Below, piece by piece: positions 9,263 to 17,442 of a DNA stretch of 50,304 nt (the first letter of the stretch is position 1; each line of letters starts with the position of its first letter). The translations under genes and the position numbers were made by a program. This DNA is from Caldilineaceae bacterium. Lineage in GTDB: Bacteria; Chloroflexota; Anaerolineae; Caldilineales; Caldilineaceae. The DNA lies in the NCBI GenBank assembly GCA_020845455.1, contig JADLFO010000297.1, forward strand, positions 1 through 50,304, written 5' to 3'. The notes beneath the pieces were generated by a model, which was given only the letters and a program-made list of their open reading frames with translations, was not told the DNA's origin and made no database searches.

Positions 9263-10636
9263 CTAGCTGCCGGCGGTGGTCAACCGGCGGCGGATCCATT
9301 CGTTGAGCAGTTGATCCTGTGTCTGTTCCATCCACGCCAGCAGGCGGAGGCGCATCTGTTGCCGTACCTGGGCAAACTCAGGACAGCCGGCCAGGTTGGT
9401 GATCTCGCCAGGGTCGTGCGCCAGATCATAGAGTTCGTCTTCGGCAGTGGCGTTGAAGACATATTTCCAACGCCGGTTACGCACCATGCGCTGGCTGTAG
9501 AGGCCCATCTGATTTCCATAGTAGACGGCAAAGATGTCGGCGCGGGCGGGACGTGTAAGCTGGTCGCGCAGGTCGACCCCGGCGAAGGTAGCAGGCGGCT
9601 CGACGCCGGCGGCGGCGCAGACGGTGTAGGCCAGGTCGAGCGCCGAGCAGATGAAGGCGTCGCAAACGGTGTCGGTGGGCATCACGCCAGGCCAGCGCGC
9701 CAGGAAGGGGACGCGCACCAGGTCATCATACATGACATAGTGTTTATCGATCAGCCCGTGGCCGCCGCAGAGATCGCCGTGGTCCGAACTGTAGACGACG
9801 AGCGTGTTGTGCGCCATTCCTAACTGATCCAACTCGTCAAGGATGCGCCCCACCTGGGCGTCGAGCAGCGCAATCTCGCCCAGGTAGCGCCCGACAATGG
9901 GCGCCCAATCCTCCCAACTCCAGCCGTCGATGCCCCAAGTGCGCCGCTGCTGCTGTTGGATAAAGGGCTTAGCGTGCAGCGGGTCGGGGAAGGACGGCCA
10001 AGGCGGGGTCGACGCGGGTGGATAGAGCGAGGCGTAGGGTTCGGGCACGACGTTGGGCAGGTGCGGCTCGCTGGGGTCCCAGCGGATCAGGAAGGGACGG
10101 TCGCCTGCGGCGGCGCGGCGCAGCAAGTCGATGGTACGGTCTGCGCCCCAGGCGAGCGCCGATTGTGCGGGCGTGATGGCTGGGTCGACTTCGCCAAAGT
10201 AACCGTTGGTGCGCGGCACGGGCGGCAGCCCCTGGGCGCTGCGCCAGACGCGATAGCCGTGTTCTGGGATATAGTCGTCGACGCCGAAGTCGGTAGGGCC
10301 GAGGTTCTGGAGCACATGCCATTTGCCCACATGGCCGGTAGTGTAGCCGGCGTCATGCAGCAGGCCGCTGATCGTCGGCAGCTCCAGCCGGTCGGGAGGG
10401 TGGACTTCGGTACCGGCATTGGCGATGCAGCCGTGGCGGGCGGGCCATGTGCCGGTGAGCAGGCTGGCGCGCGCCGGGGTGCAGACGGGGATGGGCGTAA
10501 AGGCGTGGCTGAAGTTGACGCCCTGGCGCGCCAGCCGGTCGAGCGCGGGCGTCTGCAGCAGGGGGTGGCCGTTGACGCCCACGCAGTCTTGGCGGTGCTG
10601 GTCGGCGTGGATCAGCAGGATGTTAGGCCGTGACAT
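9263..10636 (-). CDS. Sulfatase, formylglycine (Cys) type
   Basis: A 457-residue arylsulfatase-family protein starting MSRPNILLIHADQHRQD, with metal-binding Asp residues near the N-terminus. The activation motif CTPARASLLTG begins at Cys52, matching C-x-P-x-R, so this Cys should be converted to formylglycine. The later DHGDLCGGHG block gives the second pair of metal ligands. It should hydrolyse a sulfate ester; there is no signal peptide, so action on an imported substrate is likely. The ATG at 10636 overlaps the upstream sulfotransferase by 14 bp; an extension to 10714 would lie within that gene and is not family-like. No anaerobic or aerobic FGly-generating enzyme is seen in the window. Confidence 0.93.
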   Translation of the reverse strand: MSRPNILLIHADQHRQDCVGVNGHPLLQTPALDRLARQGVNFSHAFTPIPVCTPARASLLTGTWPARHGCIANAGTEVHPPDRLELPTISGLLHDAGYTTGHVGKWHVLQNLGPTDFGVDDYIPEHGYRVWRSAQGLPPVPRTNGYFGEVDPAITPAQSALAWGADRTIDLLRRAAAGDRPFLIRWDPSEPHLPNVVPEPYASLYPPASTPPWPSFPDPLHAKPFIQQQQRRTWGIDGWSWEDWAPIVGRYLGEIALLDAQVGRILDELDQLGMAHNTLVVYSSDHGDLCGGHGLIDKHYVMYDDLVRVPFLARWPGVMPTDTVCDAFICSALDLAYTVCAAAGVEPPATFAGVDLRDQLTRPARADIFAVYYGNQMGLYSQRMVRNRRWKYVFNATAEDELYDLAHDPGEITNLAGCPEFAQVRQQMRLRLLAWMEQTQDQLLNEWIRRRLTTAGS

Positions 10637-11357
10637 AGCCGTAATCGGCCAGCGCGGGCGCGAAGAAGTCGAAGTCGTGGGTTTGGTCGTCGAATTTGTA
10701 CCGCCCCACCGCATCCGGGCGCACGATGATGCGGCCTAGGGGAATGCCAAGATAGGCCTCTAGGCGGGCCAGCGTAGCCTCTTGCTGCAGGACAAAGTCC
10801 TCGAAACGCACCTCGATCCAGTGGGCCGGTTTGGGGGTGGCTTTGACCAACTCATACTGGTATTTCCATGAGATCGCCCGGCGCAGGCGGACATCCTCGG
10901 TCGGGGGGTATTCGATGCCGAAGGTTTTGAGATCGTCGGTGATGTGGCGGTTGAGCACACAATCGCGCGGGTCGCGGATCCAGAAGATGTATTTGATGTC
11001 GGGGAAGAGGCGCACGATCCAGGGATAGACGAGCGTAGTTTCGGGGATCTTCCAGCCGACCAGAACGTCGGGTGTCTTTTCGTGTTCGGCCAGCACGCTT
11101 TTGAGATAGGACTCCAGCAACTGGGTGAACTCGTTCGGGATGGGCATGGTGTGTAGACGGCTGAAGTCCCAGGTGAGATCACCCTTCCATTCGACATAGC
11201 GCGCCAAGACGCGACATGCCTCGTACATATCCTGCGGCGGGACGAGGTCGCCGGAGCGGTTGATGGTGGCCCCCATGTAGACGCCGCTGGCGTAGAGCGT
11301 ATGCGAGATGGCGCGCGTCCCCGAATGGCCACGCCCAATGATCGTGACCAGCGTCAT
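10623..11357 (-). CDS. Sulfotransferase family protein
   Basis: A 244-residue P-loop protein. The N-terminus has GRGHSGTR at 8-15, matching the 5'-phosphosulfate loop that binds PAPS. IFWIRDPRDCV carries Arg128 and a following 3'-phosphate-binding block typical of sulfotransferases. WIEVRFEDFV is the usual third conserved stretch. It would transfer sulfate from PAPS to a hydroxyl group. It is placed between a sulfatase (14-bp overlap) and an amidohydrolase (ATGA overlap), so it is transcribed with genes for sulfate removal, which is odd. A different nucleotide-dependent role cannot be excluded. Confidence 0.85.
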   Translation of the reverse strand: MTLVTIIGRGHSGTRAISHTLYASGVYMGATINRSGDLVPPQDMYEACRVLARYVEWKGDLTWDFSRLHTMPIPNEFTQLLESYLKSVLAEHEKTPDVLVGWKIPETTLVYPWIVRLFPDIKYIFWIRDPRDCVLNRHITDDLKTFGIEYPPTEDVRLRRAISWKYQYELVKATPKPAHWIEVRFEDFVLQQEATLARLEAYLGIPLGRIIVRPDAVGRYKFDDQTHDFDFFAPALADYGYVTA

Positions 11358-12205
11358 GAGGGCACACGCCCTTCCAGCAGGCGGGCCAACGTCTTACCGA
11401 GAATCCAGGCCTTGTCGGCGTCGGGGATAAAGGTGCAGTGCGTGCGCAGGGCTTCGATGGCTTGGCGATAGGTCATGTTGGGGCGCACGACGGGGTAATC
11501 GGACCCCCAGCACATGCGATAGGGTCCGTAGTGTTCATAGAGGGCGCGCACAACCCACATCGTATCGCTGAAGGGGAAGTTCCATTTGGTCTCCGTCATG
11601 TAGTAAAAGCCGGAGAATTTGAGATACATATTGGGCAGGCTGGCCGAGGCCAGCACCTCGCGCAGACCGGTATGCGGCGGCGGGTCGGCCACCTTGACCA
11701 TGCCCAGGTGATGCACCAGGATGGGCAGCGACGGGAAGGCCTGCGCCACACGGCGCAGCGCGGGGTGGTGATGGGGCTGGCAGGAGATGCTGGCGATCAG
11801 GTTGCGCTCGACCGCCACACGGAAGAAGGCCAAGCCTTCATCTGAATGGAGCCAACTGCCGTCGTCGCTGCCGTCGAGATAATGGGTGAAGCCGGCGATG
11901 GGCAGCGCGTCGGCGGTTTCGGCCAACCGCTGCGCCGCACCGGGTGTATGGTAGGTCGGCCACCAGGAGCAGTCCACGTCGGCGAACTGGTGCAGCCGGT
12001 CGGGCTGGGCGCGCACATAGTCGGCCACATATTCATTGTTGTCGGGGTTGTGGTCGATGCGCGCGCAGACCAGAACGGCGCGATCCACGCCGTTCTGGTC
12101 CATTTCAAACAGAAGCTGCTCGATGCGCCCGCGCGTATCCGGGTCGGGGACCGGGGGCTGATAGGGCCAGCGCGACCAGGCGTGACAATGGCTGTCGATG
12201 ATCAT
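11354..12205 (-). CDS. Amidohydrolase family 2 protein (lactonase-like)
   Basis: A 283-residue metal-dependent TIM-barrel hydrolase. It starts MIIDSHCHAW with the HxH metal motif at His6 and His8, and has VHHLGMVKV mid-protein and CWGSDYPV near the end with the conserved Asp. This family includes L-fucono-1,5-lactonase, L-rhamnono-lactonase and 4-sulfomuconolactonase. In the company of a mutarotase, dehydrogenases and sulfatases, hydrolysis of a sugar lactone is the best guess. It lies 3 bp after the upstream sulfatase-like gene and overlaps the next start as ATGA. Confidence 0.88.
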   Translation of the reverse strand: MIIDSHCHAWSRWPYQPPVPDPDTRGRIEQLLFEMDQNGVDRAVLVCARIDHNPDNNEYVADYVRAQPDRLHQFADVDCSWWPTYHTPGAAQRLAETADALPIAGFTHYLDGSDDGSWLHSDEGLAFFRVAVERNLIASISCQPHHHPALRRVAQAFPSLPILVHHLGMVKVADPPPHTGLREVLASASLPNMYLKFSGFYYMTETKWNFPFSDTMWVVRALYEHYGPYRMCWGSDYPVVRPNMTYRQAIEALRTHCTFIPDADKAWILGKTLARLLEGRVPS

Positions 12206-12208
12206 GGG

Positions 12209-13618
12209 CTACTCTCGTGAGCGGGATTGGAGGCGCGCGGCCTGGTTGGGGTCGCCGATGTGCAGCGTGTCGTAGGCCTGCTGCGAACTCTTGAATGCGC
12301 CCACGCCTTCCTTGCCGTGCCAGTCGCCCTGGTGATGGATCGGGTTGGGCAGACCGGTCTCCGCCTCGCGCTGGGCGATCCAAGCGTCCATGCGCGCTTT
12401 GAGCAGGGCGACGATTTCGGGTTCGTCGGCGGCGACGTTGTGGGTTTCTTCCGGGTCCTGTACCAGGTTATAAAGCTCCACCTCCGGCTTAAAGTGAAAG
12501 TCCGGCTCCAGGGCGATGATCAGCTTCCATTCCGGTGTGCGCCAGCCATGCTTGCGCATCCAGGTACATTCGGTGATGTACATCTCGGAATCGAAGGTGG
12601 TCGCCTCGCCGCGCATCAGTTTCATCAAGCTCCGGCCGTCGAATTGAATGTCGTCGCGCGTGATGTTCGCCAACTCCAGCAAGGTGGGGACGAGGTCTTT
12701 GTGCTGGTTGTAGCCTTTGACGCGGCGGCCCGCGGGCATGACACCCGGATAGCGGATGATCAGCGGCACGACCAAGGTCGGGTCATACATGCCGTGATGG
12801 TCGAAGTAGCACTCATGGTCGTAGAGCGTTTCGCCATGGTCGCCGTTGACGACGACGATCGTGTCTTCGACCAGGCCGCGTGCCTCGAGCGCGTTGAAGA
12901 TCGACTGGATGGCGGCGTCCATGTAGGCGACCGCACCGTCGTACTGCGCGATCACATAGTCTTTATCGGTGATCCCCGGCGGCATCCATGAGGCGAAGAA
13001 GTCGCGGAAGGGTTTGAAGGCCATGACCGGCTCCATCGACTTGTTCTTGGGGTCGGTCTCGTTGCCGTGATAAAACATGCGCTCGAAGGGCGCTGGGGGC
13101 AGATAGGGCGCGTGAGGGTCCATATGGCGCAGGAAGAGGAAGAACGGCGCGCGTTTTTTCGCCAGCCGGTCCAGTTCGGGCAGCGCCACGTCGTTGAGGT
13201 TCTGCGCCTTGGGGCTGCGTCCCTCGTTCCAACTGCCCCACCCGGCGTAGTCGATATATTTGTCGAAGCCGCGCGAACTGGGGTTGCCGGTGAAACCGAC
13301 GCAGGTCGTGTCGTAGCCCTCTTGTTTGAGAATTTCGGCCAGGGTGCTGACCTCGGGGCGCAGCCCGTCTTTGTGGCGCAGGGCGACGATCTGGGTGTTG
13401 AAGACATCCATGCCGGTGAGCATCGAGGCGTAGGCGCTGGTGGTGGGGATGTGGGCGCTGAAAGTTTGCTCGAAGAGCGTGGCGTCTTGGGCAAAGCGGT
13501 CGATGTGCGGCGTCGTGAGCCGGGGATAGCCGTAGCAACTCATATGGTCGCGGCGCAGCGAATCGATCCCAAAAAAGACGATGTTGGGCAAGCGCCGGCT
13601 CCGTCGTTTGGCGGGCAT
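12209..13618 (-). CDS. Sulfatase-like alkaline phosphatase superfamily hydrolase with Thr nucleophile site
   Basis: A 469-residue member of the sulfatase fold: PNIVFFGIDSLRRDHMSCYGY at the N-terminus with metal ligand Asp19, RHMDPHAPYLPP in the middle and NGDHGETLYDH for the second metal site. Ungapped alignment with the neighbouring sulfatase puts Thr59 at the Cys/formylglycine position and Tyr63 at the Arg position (TTSAYASMLTG against CTPARASLLTG). It therefore cannot form formylglycine there. It may be a Thr-nucleophile phosphodiesterase, phosphonate hydrolase or transferase instead of a true sulfatase. An AAGGAG lies about 10 bases before the ATG. No signal peptide is visible. Confidence 0.87.
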   Translation of the reverse strand: MPAKRRSRRLPNIVFFGIDSLRRDHMSCYGYPRLTTPHIDRFAQDATLFEQTFSAHIPTTSAYASMLTGMDVFNTQIVALRHKDGLRPEVSTLAEILKQEGYDTTCVGFTGNPSSRGFDKYIDYAGWGSWNEGRSPKAQNLNDVALPELDRLAKKRAPFFLFLRHMDPHAPYLPPAPFERMFYHGNETDPKNKSMEPVMAFKPFRDFFASWMPPGITDKDYVIAQYDGAVAYMDAAIQSIFNALEARGLVEDTIVVVNGDHGETLYDHECYFDHHGMYDPTLVVPLIIRYPGVMPAGRRVKGYNQHKDLVPTLLELANITRDDIQFDGRSLMKLMRGEATTFDSEMYITECTWMRKHGWRTPEWKLIIALEPDFHFKPEVELYNLVQDPEETHNVAADEPEIVALLKARMDAWIAQREAETGLPNPIHHQGDWHGKEGVGAFKSSQQAYDTLHIGDPNQAARLQSRSRE

Positions 13619-13677
13619 AGCGTTGAGAATCTCCTTGATTGAGTGGTGCTCGGTAGGATGGCGGGCGTTGTTGGGCC

Positions 13678-14670
13678 TTATTTGACGTGGACCACCGTCT
13701 CGTTGTTGAGCGATTCGATGGCGGCGGCCAGCACTTTTTGCGCGGCCAGGCCGTCGGCGCCGGAGCCGTCGATCTCGTTGGGGCTGACGCCGGCGCTCAC
13801 CTGCTCTAGGAACTTGTGGATGCGGTTGGTAAAGGTCTCCTCGAAATCGCGCATGCCGCCGAAGATGGGGTTGGAATAGACGCGCTTTTCCATATCTCCG
13901 GCAGGGTAGAGCGTGGCCTCGCGGTACATGTCTTCGATGACAAAACGGCCTTTGGTTCCGGCGACTTCGCAGCGCTCCATGGGATGGCCGCGTTCGATGT
14001 CATAGCTGCCGGTGAGCGTGCCGACTGCGCCGTTCTTGAAGCGCATGTTGAAGGTCGCCGTCGACCAGATTTTGCGGCCGGGCGCTTGGGTCGCAAAGCA
14101 CTGCACGGCCTCGATGTCGCCGCAGAAATAGCGCATGATGTCTACGGTGTGCGGGTGCAGCGCCTTGAGCTGGAAGTAGGGCGAGGTCTCGCGCGGGTTC
14201 ATGATCCACATACTCATGTTCATGAAAAGCAGGTGGCCCAGGCGGCCTTCCTCTTGCCAGCGTTTGGCGAGCAGGGCGGCGGGCGTGAAGCGGTGGTTGA
14301 GGTTGATGCCGTAGCAGACGCCCTTTTGCTTCGCTTTGGCGACCATCTCCTCCGCCTGCGGGATTTCGTTGGAGATCGGTTTTTCGCCCAGGACGTGACA
14401 GCCGAACTCCAGCGCCTGCATCGTGGGTAGATGGTGCTCGCTGCCATACTCATAGCCGCCGGTGGCGACGCTGCACACATTCGGGCGCACCGCTTCGAGC
14501 ATTTCTTGGACGTCGTAGTAGGCGGGTACGCCATAGGCGGCGGCGGCTTTGTCGGCCCTGGCCTTGTCCCAGTCGCAGACGGCGACGAGGTCGGCCAACG
14601 GGTCCGCCTTATAGAGCCGGGCGTGGCGATTGCCGATCGGTCCCAGACCGATCACACTGACGCGCAACAT
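13678..14670 (-). CDS. Gfo/Idh/MocA family oxidoreductase 1
   Basis: A 330-residue NAD(P)-dependent sugar oxidoreductase. VIGLGPIGNRHA at the N-terminus is the GxGxxG cofactor loop, and GEKPIS carries the conserved catalytic-region Lys97. LHPHTVDIMRYFCGD holds the family His/Asp block. GGAGGCTAGACC precedes the ATG. It is adjacent to a clear paralogue (14707-15705) that aligns without gaps over at least the first 100 residues, so the pair arose by tandem duplication. The two may act in sequence or oxidise and reduce two related sugars. Confidence 0.9.
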   Translation of the reverse strand: MLRVSVIGLGPIGNRHARLYKADPLADLVAVCDWDKARADKAAAAYGVPAYYDVQEMLEAVRPNVCSVATGGYEYGSEHHLPTMQALEFGCHVLGEKPISNEIPQAEEMVAKAKQKGVCYGINLNHRFTPAALLAKRWQEEGRLGHLLFMNMSMWIMNPRETSPYFQLKALHPHTVDIMRYFCGDIEAVQCFATQAPGRKIWSTATFNMRFKNGAVGTLTGSYDIERGHPMERCEVAGTKGRFVIEDMYREATLYPAGDMEKRVYSNPIFGGMRDFEETFTNRIHKFLEQVSAGVSPNEIDGSGADGLAAQKVLAAAIESLNNETVVHVK

Positions 14671-14706
14671 GGTCTAGCCTCCAAGCAAGAAGGTGGTGGT
14701 GGGCAA

Positions 14707-15705
14707 CTAGGGTACGGGCACGGTCTCCGCCTGCCCGGACTCGTGCGAGCGGATGGCGGCTTCGATGATCTCCTGCACGGCCAGCCCTTCGCGGCCCGAT
14801 GCCTCCAACTCCTCGTCGGGCACTTCGGCGCTGATCTGCTCCAGCCAGCGGTGGATGCGGTTGGTGAAGGTGGCGCTGAAGCCGCTCAGCCCGCCCATGA
14901 TGCTGTTGCGGATGACGGTCAGTTCGTCGCTGTCCTTGGGGTAGAGCGTCAACTCTTCGTAGAGGTTGTCCAGCACAAAACGGCCCTTGGCGCCCATGAC
15001 CTCGCAGCGTTCCAGGTTGTGGCGCGGCTGGGCGTCATAGCTGCCGGTGAGATGGCCGACGACGCCGTTCTCAAATTCCAGGTTGATCTGGGCATTGGAG
15101 AAGCAGACCCGGCCCGGCGCACGGTTGAGGAAGGCGTGGACGCGTCTCACATCGCCGCAGAAAAAGCGCATGATATCGAGCGAATGGGGATGGAGGGCGC
15201 GCAGATGGAACCAAGGCGATGTCTCGTTGGGGTTGTTGATCCACATGGTCATGTTGATCAGCAGCAGATCGCCGAGCTTGCCCTCTTGGATCCATTTTTG
15301 GGCGCGCGCCGCGGGCGGCACAAAGCGATGGTTGAGGTTGATGCCAAAATAGACGCCCTTTTCTTTGGCCTTGGCGACCATCTGGCGCGCCTTGACGATG
15401 TCGTTGGAGATCGGCTTTTCGCCAAGGACGTTAAGCCCGGCCTCTAGGCACTGCATGACGGGCGTGAAGTGGTCGCCGCCGTTTTCGACGCCGGCGGTGG
15501 AGACGCTGACGGCGTCAAGCTGCTCGTGCTTGAGCATCTCTTCGACGCTGTAATAGGCGCGAGCGCCGTAGCGCGCGGCGGCTTTGTCGGCGCGTTCGGG
15601 GATGATGTCGCAGACGGCCACAAGTTCGGCCAAGGGATCGGCTTTATAGATGGGCGCGTGGGTATTGCCGATGTTGCCCATGCCGATGACGGCAACTTTT
15701 AGCAT
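14707..15705 (-). CDS. Gfo/Idh/MocA family oxidoreductase 2
   Basis: A 332-residue paralogue of the next gene downstream. VIGMGNIGNTHA gives the cofactor loop, GEKPIS the Lys97 region, and LHPHSLDIMRFFCGD the conserved His/Asp segment. AGGAGTGATCCACC precedes the ATG. The family uses NAD(P) to oxidise or reduce hydroxyl groups of sugars, inositols and their acids. It is the first oxidoreductase after the L-rhamnose mutarotase gene in transcription order, separated by a 183-bp stretch holding a possible coding remnant. Confidence 0.9.
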   Translation of the reverse strand: MLKVAVIGMGNIGNTHAPIYKADPLAELVAVCDIIPERADKAAARYGARAYYSVEEMLKHEQLDAVSVSTAGVENGGDHFTPVMQCLEAGLNVLGEKPISNDIVKARQMVAKAKEKGVYFGINLNHRFVPPAARAQKWIQEGKLGDLLLINMTMWINNPNETSPWFHLRALHPHSLDIMRFFCGDVRRVHAFLNRAPGRVCFSNAQINLEFENGVVGHLTGSYDAQPRHNLERCEVMGAKGRFVLDNLYEELTLYPKDSDELTVIRNSIMGGLSGFSATFTNRIHRWLEQISAEVPDEELEASGREGLAVQEIIEAAIRSHESGQAETVPVP

Positions 15706-15714
15706 GGTGGATCA

Positions 15715-15889
15715 CTCCTGAATCTGGTGCGGCTTGGCTGGGAACGGGTACGCCCGCCCCGGCAGGGTCATAGAGGAAGCATTTGACAGTCCGGCCTTCG
15801 ACGTCGTAGTTGGGCGGGATCTGTTTGCGACAGATGTCCATGAAGGCGAGATCGGCTTTTTCATCCCAACGAACGGCTCGCCCGCCCCT
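15715..15889 (-). pseudogene. Possible coding remnant before the Gfo/Idh/MocA genes
   Basis: The 183-bp gap between the mutarotase and oxidoreductase 2 genes is open in one minus-strand frame that begins inside the mutarotase stop and has no ribosome-binding site. From about 15874 to 15730 the translation looks protein-like, with RWDEKADLAFMDICRKQIPP followed by YDVEGRTVKCFLYDP, unlike the Arg/Pro-rich shadows elsewhere. I cannot assign a family. It may be the tail of a lost gene, or a chance reading frame. Confidence 0.22.
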
Positions 15890-16209
15890 TAATCGAGATG
15901 GAAGACTTCTGTGAGGGTCATCAGCCCTTGGTCGGGGCGCTGACCTTCCAAGGCTTCAAAAAAGGGGGCCATGTCGGCCTGCCAGCGTGTGTTGACCTCG
16001 CGCGCCGCCATGGCTTGGCGCGCCGCCTCAAAGTCGTCGGTCTCTAGATAGCCGACGAGCAGCCCGTCGCCGCGCAGAAAGAGCGAGTAGTTGCGCCAGC
16101 CTGTGTCACGCAGAGCGTCCAGCATATCGGGCCAGACGGCTTGATGGCGGCGCTTGTATTCCTCCAGCCGTTCGGGTTTCACCTTGAGGAGAAAGCAGAC
16201 GCGTTGCAT
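15889..16209 (-). CDS. rhaM: L-rhamnose mutarotase
   Basis: A 106-residue protein of the usual RhaM/RhaU size. MQRVCFLLKVKPERLEEYKRRH and AVWPDML are highly typical; Tyr18 and His22 correspond to the active-site Tyr and His of the Escherichia coli enzyme. It interconverts alpha and beta anomers of L-rhamnose; some relatives act on other 6-deoxy or pentose sugars. It opens the minus-strand cluster of oxidoreductases, lactonase and sulfatases. No rhamnose isomerase, kinase or aldolase is nearby, which fits a non-phosphorylating oxidation route better than the classical Rha pathway. Confidence 0.92.
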   Translation of the reverse strand: MQRVCFLLKVKPERLEEYKRRHQAVWPDMLDALRDTGWRNYSLFLRGDGLLVGYLETDDFEAARQAMAAREVNTRWQADMAPFFEALEGQRPDQGLMTLTEVFHLD

Positions 16210-16296
16210 GGTTTATCCGTTTCGGGTGGGTGCAGCGGCTATCTATCACGGGAAGGATGGGTCCGGCCCCACTCTACCACGGATTGGCAGGCGGGG

Positions 16297-17076
16297 TCAA
16301 CGGCCCAGGTTGAGTTTGGCTGCGATCGATTGGGCGCGCAGGGCGGCGTCTACCTGGATGGCATTATCGGGTTCGGTTTCGCCGGCGGGGGGCGTGATGG
16401 CGCGGCCGGTGCGCTCTTCCACCAGGCGCAGGCTGTGCGTCGGGTCGGCGGGCTGGGCCTCTGCTACGGCAAGATCGACGACGAACCAGATTCTGTTGGT
16501 AGCGCTGTAGAAGCGGCCCGGCGCATCGGGCGCGACGGGCGTGTAGACACCCTGGTCAAGCCGGTAGGCGAGGAGGGAGAGCGCCGCTGGGCCGGGCCGC
16601 GCTGCGGGCTGGACGATGAAATATTCTTGTACACCGGCGCGGCCATAGAGCGCGACCTTGTCCACCAGGTCGATCTGGGCCAGGGCCGGGGAGGTCACTT
16701 CGAGGATGAAGCGTGGACGCGTGCCTTCTGCGGCTGCATCGAGCAGATCACGCCTGCGGCGAGGGTCGGCCAAGCCGGCGGCGACGGCGAGGTCGGGCGC
16801 GGGTTGGGCCAGGCTGCGATCCTCCCAGGCGATTTTTGTCCCCACCAACACCCCGACCGCGGGGCTGTAGCGGTAGAGATGGCGCAAGCCGCGCGCTAGG
16901 TATTCGACCCACACGCCATGCGCGTCGCCATGAAAGAACTCGTCGCCCGGCTGGGGGTCGAGGAAATCGCCGGGCGTCAGATCGCGCGTGGTGTAGCTGG
17001 GCTGAGCCGTCGTGTTATAGGTGACAATCTGTCTGCGTCCGACGATGGGCGCCGGGGAGTGACCTAAGTAGCTCAT
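16297..17076 (-). CDS. Uma2 family (DUF820) putative restriction endonuclease-fold protein
   Basis: A 259-residue protein of the Uma2 family, which has a PD-(D/E)XK nuclease-like fold and is very abundant in Chloroflexota and cyanobacteria. The core reads PAPDLAV, then RFILEVTSP and DKVALYGRAGVQEYFIV, matching the D, E-x and K-V-x2-Y-x3-G-V-x-E-Y signature. Residues 1-35 and the C-terminal 60 residues are less conserved. Cellular role unknown. It is upstream of the FmdB-like zinc ribbon gene on the same strand, 40 bp apart. Confidence 0.85.
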   Translation of the reverse strand: MSYLGHSPAPIVGRRQIVTYNTTAQPSYTTRDLTPGDFLDPQPGDEFFHGDAHGVWVEYLARGLRHLYRYSPAVGVLVGTKIAWEDRSLAQPAPDLAVAAGLADPRRRRDLLDAAAEGTRPRFILEVTSPALAQIDLVDKVALYGRAGVQEYFIVQPAARPGPAALSLLAYRLDQGVYTPVAPDAPGRFYSATNRIWFVVDLAVAEAQPADPTHSLRLVEERTGRAITPPAGETEPDNAIQVDAALRAQSIAAKLNLGR

Positions 17077-17115
17077 GGATGGTACCGCCTGAGAAAGAAA
17101 GCAGGGTTTATGCCG

Positions 17116-17340
17116 CTAGTGGCAGCCGCAGGCGCCGCTGCCACAGCCACAGCCGCCCGCGGCCGCCGGCATCGTGTCTGAGAGGGTAGTTTTGACGCTC
17201 CTGGCGAATAACGATAAAATGCGCTGGGTGGAAGGCTGCCTGCAGGTGGGACAAGCGGTCGGCGCGTCGGCTTCCGGCGCGGGCCGCAGGGCCTCGAAGG
17301 TCTCCTTGCATGTTGGGCAGAAGTATTCGTAGAGCGGCAT
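17116..17340 (-). CDS. FmdB-type zinc ribbon protein
   Basis: A 74-residue protein beginning MPLYEYFCPTC, the hallmark of the FmdB/CxxC_CxxC_SSSS regulatory-protein family. Two CxxC pairs (Cys8/11 and Cys30/33) form the zinc ribbon. The tail ends in GCGCGSGACGCH, a Gly/Cys-rich end seen in many relatives. An ATG two codons earlier (17346) abuts GAGGAG too closely, so 17340 is chosen. Function is not established for the family; regulatory or metal-related roles are proposed. Confidence 0.85.
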   Translation of the reverse strand: MPLYEYFCPTCKETFEALRPAPEADAPTACPTCRQPSTQRILSLFARSVKTTLSDTMPAAAGGCGCGSGACGCH

Positions 17341-17442
17341 CGTCATCTCCTCATAGCGTCTGTCATTTGAATCCGTCTTGTCGAGTTGATACCGAACCTG
17401 TACTGAGGTTTACACCAGTTAACCATGCGGGTCTGAACTGTG

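Noticed and set aside
9263..10714. Longer N-terminus for the Cys-type sulfatase
   Set aside because: The extra 26 codons lie inside the sulfotransferase gene, are Thr/Ser-rich and unlike sulfatase N-termini; MSRPNILLI is a normal start.
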